Shown here piece after piece: positions 58,585 to 64,000 of a stretch of DNA of 64,000 bases. The position numbers and the translations under genes were made by a program. The notes under the pieces were generated by a model that saw nothing but the letters and a program-made list of their open reading frames with translations, was not told where the DNA came from and did not search any database. Origin of the DNA: Cyanobacteria bacterium SBLK (lineage in GTDB: Bacteria > Cyanobacteriota > Cyanobacteriia > Cyanobacteriales > Spirulinaceae); NCBI GenBank assembly GCA_017746715.1, contig JAGHZQ010000013.1:1-64000 (forward strand). The letters are read 5' to 3'. Numbering within the stretch: the first letter of the stretch is position 1; every line of letters starts with the position of its first letter.

Positions 58585-61500
58585 ATGACGAGCAAACAAG
58601 CACGACGGAAAAAACCAAAAATTCTGGTCGTTGATGACGAACCGGATAATCTCGACCTGCTCTACCGTACCTTTTATCGCGAGTACAAAGTACTCAAAGC
58701 GGAAAGCGGGCCGGTGGGTTTGGAGATTTTGGCGCAAACCCCGGACGTTACCGTTATTATCTCCGATCAGCGCATGCCGATCATGAGCGGTACGGAATTT
58801 CTTAGTTTGGCTGCCGTACAATTTCCCGATATCGTTCGCATTATTCTCACGGGCTATACGGATGTTGAAGATTTGGTCGAAGCCATTAATAGCGGGAAAG
58901 TGTTTAAATACGTCACCAAACCTTGGGATGCCGAAGAACTCAAGGAGGTTGTCAGTCAAGCCCTCGATACCCACAATGCGTTAAAGATCAGCACCAAGCA
59001 ACTCTATAGCTCTCTCAAGCGGGAAACACTGCTCAATACCGTTACCAATACGATTCGCAATGCTCAATACGATCGCGGTGGGGAATCGCTCCTCAAAGAA
59101 GTATTGCAGACGATTGTCGATACCGTGGGGCAAACCCTAGCTGTAGATTTGTGCATTTTGCGAACGTTTGACGAGAACGACACACTCGAAGAAGGGGCTT
59201 TTGTCCATCAACAATCGGAGGGAGCGATCGCCCCCCGAGAAACGTTAGAACTGACGATTTGGGAAACGCGAGAGGTGCGGGCGATTGAAGATATTGAAAC
59301 GGCAGAATTTCTTCAAGGAGACAGTCCGGGAACGGCAGAACGAATTAAAGCCTTTAAATTGGCCGATATTCGTTCGACATTAATGATTCCTCTCATCAGT
59401 CAAGGAAATTTAACGGCAATCATGGCACTGCACTACTGCGGCGAACAATATTTTTGGGAAGAAGATGACATTCAATTGGCTGCGATGGTGGCCGATCAGG
59501 CCGCATTAGCCATTTCCCAAGCGCAGTCTTACGAACGGGTGCGAGATTTGGCCAAACGACAGGCACTGGTCAACACGATCGCTAAGGGCATTCGCTCTTC
59601 CCTCGATCCCCAAGAAATTTTTATGGCTGTCACCCAACAGTTGGGAAGTACCCTCGAGGTGGATGGCTGTGCCCTATCTTTATGGACGGAGGAAGATGAA
59701 TTTGTCAAATGCGTGGGATTATACGATCGCGCTTTGGCCTCCGTCGAAACCGAAGCGGATCCCGCTTTGCCAGTCACCAGCGATGCGCTGAGCTTGTCGA
59801 AGCGTCACCAATCACCAGTTACCAATAATTCCCAATCTCCACGTTCTTCTTTACCTCAGTCTGTCGCTCCGATTTCGGGCAATCCAGTTTTGCAAGAGCT
59901 ATTGAAAACGCGAGAACCGGTGGTGGTGATGGATATGGAGGAAAATCTCGCCGACGATCGAAAAGTCGATTTGCCTTTGCGATCGCCGGCTCGCGCCTTG
60001 TTGGTCGTGCCGTTGTTGGTCGATAATCAAATTATCGGCAGTATTAGCTTGCGACAAAGCAGCAAACCCCGTCGCTGGTCCGGTGCCGATATCGAACTGG
60101 CCCAAGCAGTGGCTTCTCAAGCGGCGATCGCGGTGCAACAGTCGCGCCTCTTCCAGCAAACCCGCCAGCAAGCGGAACGCCTCATGGAAGTCGATCGGCA
60201 AAAAACCGAGTTTTTTCAGAATATTTCCCACGAATTTCGCACGCCTTTGACCTTGATGATAGGTCCGTTGGAGTCCGCGATCGATCGCCAAGAGAGCCTG
60301 CCGTTCGATCGCGCTCAAATCGCCCTGCGAAATTCTCGCCGCCTCCTGCGCTTGGTCAACCAACTCCTCGATTTGCAGCGTTTGGATGCCGGACGAATGC
60401 AGCCTAATTTTCGCCCCTGCGATTTGGCAGAATTTACCTTGCAAATCGTGGAAACGTTTCGCCCGTATTGCCAGCGCAAAGGATTAGAGTTGGAAACCCA
60501 CCTCGAGCCGACGAATTTAATTTACTTGGATGGAGAAAAATTTGACAAGGTGCTTTACAATCTCCTCTCCAATGCCATGAAGTTTACCGATGCAGGGGGA
60601 AAAATTACCATTGCTCTGAAATCTACCGACAATCGTATTTGCTTGCAGGTCAGGGATACGGGGATCGGGATTTCTGCATCTCAACTCGCTCACCTGTTCG
60701 AGCGCTTCCGACAGGCAGAGGGATCGGTGAATCGGTCTTATGAAGGGACGGGATTGGGTTTGGCTTTAGTGAAAGAAATTGTCGAACTCCACGGGGGAGA
60801 AGTTTCTGTAAGTTCCGTCAAGCGCGGGGAAGAGGGAGAAGGAGAAATTGCCGGAACGATGTTTACGATTTTGCTCTATGAGGGAATGGATCATTTGCCC
60901 TCGGATTTGGTCATCGATATGCCCTTAGAAATTCAGTCGGCGCGATCGGCGGTGGAATTGGCGGATTTGGAAGCGGAGTTGCTCGAAGCGGAAGAAACGC
61001 GAGCGATTGAGAAAATCGCTCCCCTCGAAGTTCCCCAAAATACCGAGAATCTCTATCTAGATTTTCAACCGAGCGATCGCTTGGTGCTGGTGGTGGATGA
61101 CAATCCGGATTTACGCAGTTATGTTTCTTCGGTCTTGCGATCGCAAGGGTATCGGGTTTGTACGGCACGCAACGGTGCGGAGGGGTATCGCATAGCCGAA
61201 GAAAACCGCCCGCAGTTGATTGTCAGCGATGTGATGATGCCCAAAGTATCCGGGTTGGATTTGCTGAAAATGGTGCGAAATAATGAAGAATTAAGGGGAA
61301 CGCCCATTATTTTACTGACGGCAAAAGCCGATGAGAGCAGTCGCCTCGCCGGGACGGAACAGGGCGCCGATGCCTATCTTGCCAAACCCTTCAACGATCG
61401 CGAACTCCTCGCCAGCACCCGTAATTTACTCTCATTAAAAGCAAATGAGGAACGGGTCAAGCAGTTAAATACTTATTTGACAGAAGCCGTCTTACAGCGC

Positions 61501-62139
61501 TTTTTGCCCCCGGAAATGGTGGAGAAAGCGGCCAAAGGCGACATGAAGCTCGATTTGGAGCCGGAACCGCGCTTGGTGACGATTCTCTTTAGCGATATCG
61601 TTGGATTTACTCGTTTGTCCAATCGCTTGCAGGCCCAAGGAATTGCGCGCATTTTAAATGAATACCTCCAAACCATGACCGAGGTGGTCTTCGAGTATGG
61701 CGGCACGGTGGATAAGTTTATGGGAGATGCCATCATCGCCCTGTTTGGCGCGCCTCAAGATTGTTCTCCCGAAGAACAGGTCAGGCGATCGGTGACGACG
61801 GCAAAGGAAATGTATCGGGTGTTGGATACCCTCAACGATCGCTGGCAGAAGCAAGGGATTGTCGGCATCAATGACGTTCCCCTCGTCCAATTTCGCTGCG
61901 GCATTCACCAAGGTCGAGCCGTGGTCGGAATGTTTGGCAGCGAGCATCGTTCCGACTATACCGCGATCGGTCCGCCGGTGAATATTGCCTCTCGCCTCCA
62001 AGAAGCCGCCCAACCCGGAAGAATTTTAGTCTCGACCACAGTTGCCGATTATTTACCCCCCGATGAGAAGGAGGAATTTAAACCATTGAAGTTAAAAGGC
62101 ATCGACCACGATGTTTTAACTTATTTTGTGAATACTTAA
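58585..62139 (+). CDS. cyaC: CyaC-like multidomain adenylate cyclase (REC-GAF-GAF-HK-REC-cyclase)
   Basis: This 1184-aa protein has: REC1 (about 12-130, phospho-Asp near 61), two GAF-like domains (about 165-330 and 335-520), HisKA with FFQNISHEFRTPLTL (His near 549), HATPase (VLYNLLSNAMKFTDAG, GTGLGLALVKEI), REC2 (about 830-950, Asp in LIVSDVMMPKVSG) and a class III cyclase domain (FSDIVGFTRLSNRL, VDKFMGDAIIALFG, NIASRLQEAA). The cyclase metal Asp pair and the transition-state Asn/Arg are present. This is the arrangement of Spirulina/Anabaena CyaC, where light-linked input activates cAMP synthesis. Between the GAF domains lies a Ser-rich linker containing a dispersed repeat (59782-59805). Confidence 0.88.
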   Translation: MTSKQARRKKPKILVVDDEPDNLDLLYRTFYREYKVLKAESGPVGLEILAQTPDVTVIISDQRMPIMSGTEFLSLAAVQFPDIVRIILTGYTDVEDLVEAINSGKVFKYVTKPWDAEELKEVVSQALDTHNALKISTKQLYSSLKRETLLNTVTNTIRNAQYDRGGESLLKEVLQTIVDTVGQTLAVDLCILRTFDENDTLEEGAFVHQQSEGAIAPRETLELTIWETREVRAIEDIETAEFLQGDSPGTAERIKAFKLADIRSTLMIPLISQGNLTAIMALHYCGEQYFWEEDDIQLAAMVADQAALAISQAQSYERVRDLAKRQALVNTIAKGIRSSLDPQEIFMAVTQQLGSTLEVDGCALSLWTEEDEFVKCVGLYDRALASVETEADPALPVTSDALSLSKRHQSPVTNNSQSPRSSLPQSVAPISGNPVLQELLKTREPVVVMDMEENLADDRKVDLPLRSPARALLVVPLLVDNQIIGSISLRQSSKPRRWSGADIELAQAVASQAAIAVQQSRLFQQTRQQAERLMEVDRQKTEFFQNISHEFRTPLTLMIGPLESAIDRQESLPFDRAQIALRNSRRLLRLVNQLLDLQRLDAGRMQPNFRPCDLAEFTLQIVETFRPYCQRKGLELETHLEPTNLIYLDGEKFDKVLYNLLSNAMKFTDAGGKITIALKSTDNRICLQVRDTGIGISASQLAHLFERFRQAEGSVNRSYEGTGLGLALVKEIVELHGGEVSVSSVKRGEEGEGEIAGTMFTILLYEGMDHLPSDLVIDMPLEIQSARSAVELADLEAELLEAEETRAIEKIAPLEVPQNTENLYLDFQPSDRLVLVVDDNPDLRSYVSSVLRSQGYRVCTARNGAEGYRIAEENRPQLIVSDVMMPKVSGLDLLKMVRNNEELRGTPIILLTAKADESSRLAGTEQGADAYLAKPFNDRELLASTRNLLSLKANEERVKQLNTYLTEAVLQRFLPPEMVEKAAKGDMKLDLEPEPRLVTILFSDIVGFTRLSNRLQAQGIARILNEYLQTMTEVVFEYGGTVDKFMGDAIIALFGAPQDCSPEEQVRRSVTTAKEMYRVLDTLNDRWQKQGIVGINDVPLVQFRCGIHQGRAVVGMFGSEHRSDYTAIGPPVNIASRLQEAAQPGRILVSTTVADYLPPDEKEEFKPLKLKGIDHDVLTYFVNT
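59782..59805 (-). repeat. CTTCGACAAGCTCAG dispersed repeat inside the cyclase gene
   Basis: Read on the minus strand, this matches the CTTCGACAAGCTCAG repeat family, here in the opposite orientation to the copy in ctaA. It is translated in frame (DALSLSKRHQ) inside a Ser-rich inter-GAF linker and is flanked by CAGTCACCAG/AATCACCAGT units. Confidence 0.65.
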
Positions 62140-62448
62140 CGATTGAGTCGCACGAATAATTTCTACGCTCCGATATTCATTTGAAGTAGAAAGTCATCGC
62201 CACGAACAATGTCTCGCCAATGAGGAGTTGAAGAAGGAGGGAAGGCGGGCGGAGAGAGCGGAAGCACGAAACCTGATTTTTTAGTTAGGTATCGATTTCT
62301 TCCCAGTTTTACACTCGCTATTCCCAGATTGTCTATTTTACTCTCTGAGTAAGACCTGCGGGGAAAATATGAAGTAATATAAATGAAGCGATCGAAAAAT
62401 AAATTTTGATGATAGTCTCACTCTTGAAATGTCTAAGAATTTACAACC
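62140..62448. other. Gap between the cyclase gene and the VOC gene; no gene seen
   Basis: These ~309 bp are A/T-rich in their second half and hold no ORF of note. GAGGAGTTGAAGAAGGAGGG and similar purine runs occur near 62220. The promoter of the VOC gene presumably lies in 62340-62445 but no clear boxes are visible. Confidence 0.4.
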
Positions 62449-62934
62449 ATGAAAAATATTTTTCAAAAGTCGGTTATTGCAGTTTTCGCAATACTACTTG
62501 GCACTTTCGCTTTGCTCTTGCCCGGATTCACATCGGATGCCCTAGCTGGACTCGGTGGAATGCCGACAGAGGGTTGGGTCGTGAAATTCAATGTCAGTAA
62601 TTTGGAAGAAAGTGTGGCATGGTACGAGGAGAAATTGGACATGATGAGAAATACGGAATTTGATACTCCTGTATGGACGCAAGTTTTCTATCCAGACGTA
62701 CCCAACACGCAAATCGGACTGTTTGAGAGCTTTCCCGATGGCTCTGGTGCAGCAACAGCAACAATTGTCGTGCCCGATATCGAGTATGGTGTCTCCTTGT
62801 TGCAAAAGCGAGGAGTTTATATAACCCCTCCTTGTGATGCAGACAAAGGTGTTGCTTTATCTTTCTTCCAAGATCCCGACGGAAACGGATTGGCTTTACG
62901 CCAAAACTATTCCCGTCCCTATCCTTCTTGCTAA
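62449..62934 (+). CDS. Secreted VOC-fold (glyoxalase-like) protein
   Basis: This 161-aa protein has a signal peptide (MKNIFQKSVIAVFAILLGTF, cleavage near ALAG), then one VOC module: EGWVVKFNVSNLEESVAWYE (first strand-helix), TQIGLFESFPDG, TATIVVPDIEYGVSLLQKRG and FFQDPDGNGLALRQNYSRP (second half, DPDGNGL as in VOC proteins). VOC proteins are metal-dependent enzymes or binders; export to the periplasm is uncommon in this family and notable. The product is a single module, half of a typical dimeric VOC unit. Substrate unknown. Confidence 0.82.
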   Translation: MKNIFQKSVIAVFAILLGTFALLLPGFTSDALAGLGGMPTEGWVVKFNVSNLEESVAWYEEKLDMMRNTEFDTPVWTQVFYPDVPNTQIGLFESFPDGSGAATATIVVPDIEYGVSLLQKRGVYITPPCDADKGVALSFFQDPDGNGLALRQNYSRPYPSC

Positions 62935-62965
62935 GCTCGGTTGAAGGCACGAGGAATATTAAGCG

Positions 62966-62998
62966 GATCGCTCCTCTGCTTCTTTTGGAGGAGCGATC
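62966..62998. terminator. 11-bp hairpin after the VOC gene
   Basis: GATCGCTCCTC (62966-62976) pairs with GAGGAGCGATC (62988-62998). The loop contains CTTCTTTTG. No T-tract follows, so it is a hairpin of possible terminator or stabiliser function built on a HIP1 half. Confidence 0.5.
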
Positions 62999-63105
62999 GC
63001 TAAATTAGACAATCATCTTGTTAGCTATTTTCGTGCTAGGTCTAAAATATTTGTGGCAACTGTTTCCGAAACAGGCATTTAATTCATATTTGTTGCCTGC
63101 ACTGT

Positions 63106-63139
63106 ACTTCGACAGGCTCAGCAGCCGCGCAGTCGAAGT
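63106..63139. repeat. ACTTCGACAGGCTCAG dispersed palindrome (copy 2)
   Basis: ACTTCGAC (63106-63113) and GTCGAAGT (63132-63139) pair perfectly around AGGCTCAGCAGCCGCGCA. It shares the left half and AGGCTCAGCAGCC core with the 54556-54586 copy, so the two are the same dispersed element. Confidence 0.8.
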
Positions 63140-63156
63140 GTTGGTTATTTGCTATA

Positions 63157-64000
63157 TTAGAAATTAGAGATCAAAACTTCGGAAATTTCTCCTCGACTGT
63201 CTCCTTTTGAATTAATATTGCGTTTGGCTTTGACTCGCTTAATTGTGTAATCGGCATCATACAGATCGTCAAAAAAAGAACGATCGCGATCGCCATTTTG
63301 AACATCCGAATTACTGAGGAGGAAATGACCTCCTTTTTGGCTTACTCTATCGCAAAAGTCTTTGAGTCGCAACTGATCGCGATCGCCAAAATTTTCTTTA
63401 CTGTAAGCAGTAAAAGCAGAGGTTGGATTGAGGGGTTTATAGGGCGGATCTAAATAAAATAACGTATTTTTACCAGCAAAGTCTAAAGTTTTAGCAAAAT
63501 CACCCTGTAAAATATCAACATTTTTCAAGCATTGATGAACGGCACAAATATTATCACGATCGCAAATTTTTGGTTTTTTATGTTTTCCAAAAGGAACATT
63601 AAATACTCCTTTTTGATTGACTCGATACAAACCATTAAAACAAGTGCGATTGAGAAAAATGAGAAGTGTTGTTTTGACAATTCGATCTGTTACATTTGTT
63701 TGATTAAACTCTACCCGCTTTTTGAGGTAAAAATTTTTTTTCTGAGTATCGGTATGAAGATTATAATATTCTTGTTCGATGATTGCCAGTGAATTAATTA
63801 ACGCTTCATGTTCTTCTTTAATTGTACAATAAGATTGAACGAGATCGCTATTAATATCATTAATAATTGCTTTTTCTAAATTAGAAAAATGGTTGAGAAT
63901 GTAAAAAAGAAATGCCCCTCCTCCGATAAATGGTTCGATATAAACAAAGGAGCGATCGCGATCGAACTTCCGCAAAACCACCGCTTGAATTTCAGAAATA
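63157..64000 (-). CDS. D12-class DNA adenine methyltransferase, 5' end outside window
   Basis: The minus-strand frame is open to the right edge, so the N-terminus is missing (a typical KxxGGK start is expected just beyond). Visible features are VYIEPFIGGGAFLFYILNHF (SAM-binding), DINSDLVQSYCTIKEEHEAL, FLNRTCFNGLYRVNQKGVFN (NPNGxYR-type region), and the catalytic LFYLDPPYKPLNPTSAF (DPPY). The C-terminal HFLLSNSDVQNGDRDRSFFD follows. This is the Dam/D12 family, which methylates the N6 of adenine, often GATC or related sites. In a HIP1-rich genome (GCGATCGC contains GATC) this is interesting. No restriction partner is visible. Confidence 0.85.
   Translation of the reverse strand, partial: ISEIQAVVLRKFDRDRSFVYIEPFIGGGAFLFYILNHFSNLEKAIINDINSDLVQSYCTIKEEHEALINSLAIIEQEYYNLHTDTQKKNFYLKKRVEFNQTNVTDRIVKTTLLIFLNRTCFNGLYRVNQKGVFNVPFGKHKKPKICDRDNICAVHQCLKNVDILQGDFAKTLDFAGKNTLFYLDPPYKPLNPTSAFTAYSKENFGDRDQLRLKDFCDRVSQKGGHFLLSNSDVQNGDRDRSFFDDLYDADYTIKRVKAKRNINSKGDSRGEISEVLISNF

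Noticed and set aside
58243..58634. Small ORFs of 60-105 aa on both strands before the cyclase gene
   Set aside because: Low-complexity, repeat-derived (APRW and PTGGKL repeats) and partly overlapping the cyclase start in other frames.

Overview
This is cyanobacterial chromosomal DNA. The octamer GCGATCGC (HIP1) recurs throughout, several Uma2 (DUF820) genes are present, and many genes belong to cyanobacterial families: a CyaC-type multidomain adenylate cyclase, DUF1823, a slr1658/slr1659-like pair, a CtaA-type copper ATPase, KirBac, a GUN4 remnant and an FHA-type two-partner secretion exoprotein. The gene set suits a filamentous, Oscillatoriales-like organism, but the species cannot be named from the sequence. 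|| LAYOUT. 1-3.1 kb: the 5' part of a minus-strand filamentous-haemagglutinin-like exoprotein that leaves the window at the left, then a PEP-CTERM protein with a strong terminator and a doubtful minus-strand ORF full of perfect inverted repeats. 3.2-3.45 kb: a compactly structured segment resembling an orphan HEARO/omega RNA with no iscB behind it. || 3.7-22.1 kb: an accessory island. It has a replication half: small ORFs, a PP-loop PAPS-reductase-like protein, a 1153-aa DUF3854 primase-helicase, a minus-strand cluster of four overlapping unknown genes, an XRE repressor with palindromic operators, and a BRO-N protein. It also has a virion-like half at 14.97-22.03 kb: a coiled-coil membrane protein, two ~555-aa unknown proteins, a protein ending in a phage-virion-like beta domain, a Cys-rich protein and a tail-collar-like protein. 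The right end is marked by the 3' half of a tRNA-Thr(GGT) gene, from anticodon to acceptor, which is the footprint expected of an integrated element. No integrase, terminase, portal or capsid gene is visible inside. || 22.3-31.6 kb: tRNA-Val(CAC), a gamma-glutamylcyclotransferase-like gene, a CsaB-like pyruvyltransferase, a hemerythrin lacking one iron-ligand His, a group II intron RT remnant, a polyprenyl-phosphate glycosylation set (GT39 enzyme, flippase-like protein, GT2), Uma2 genes and a tyrosine recombinase. 31.6-36.6 kb, minus strand: Uma2, a truncated K+ channel, KirBac, an amino-acid-type binding lipoprotein, the slr1659/slr1658-like pair and DUF1823. 36.7-45.8 kb: an EamA exporter, two GT39-type enzymes, a nuclease-like protein, a MidA-type methyltransferase, a REC-histidine kinase, a GUN4 fragment, Uma2 and an MBL-fold protein. 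|| 45.9-64 kb: an NCS1 permease fused to a histidine kinase, CtaA, an FHA-domain protein, tmk-holB, a metallophosphoesterase, hisC, a GNAT, the CyaC-like cyclase, a secreted VOC protein and a partial D12-class DNA adenine methylase leaving the window at the right. || Short dispersed repeats (HIP1-pair hairpins, CAGTCACCAG/CAGTTAT tracts and the CTTCGACAGGCTCAG family) lie in the intergenic regions, and some appear in-frame in the interdomain loops of CtaA and the CyaC-like protein.
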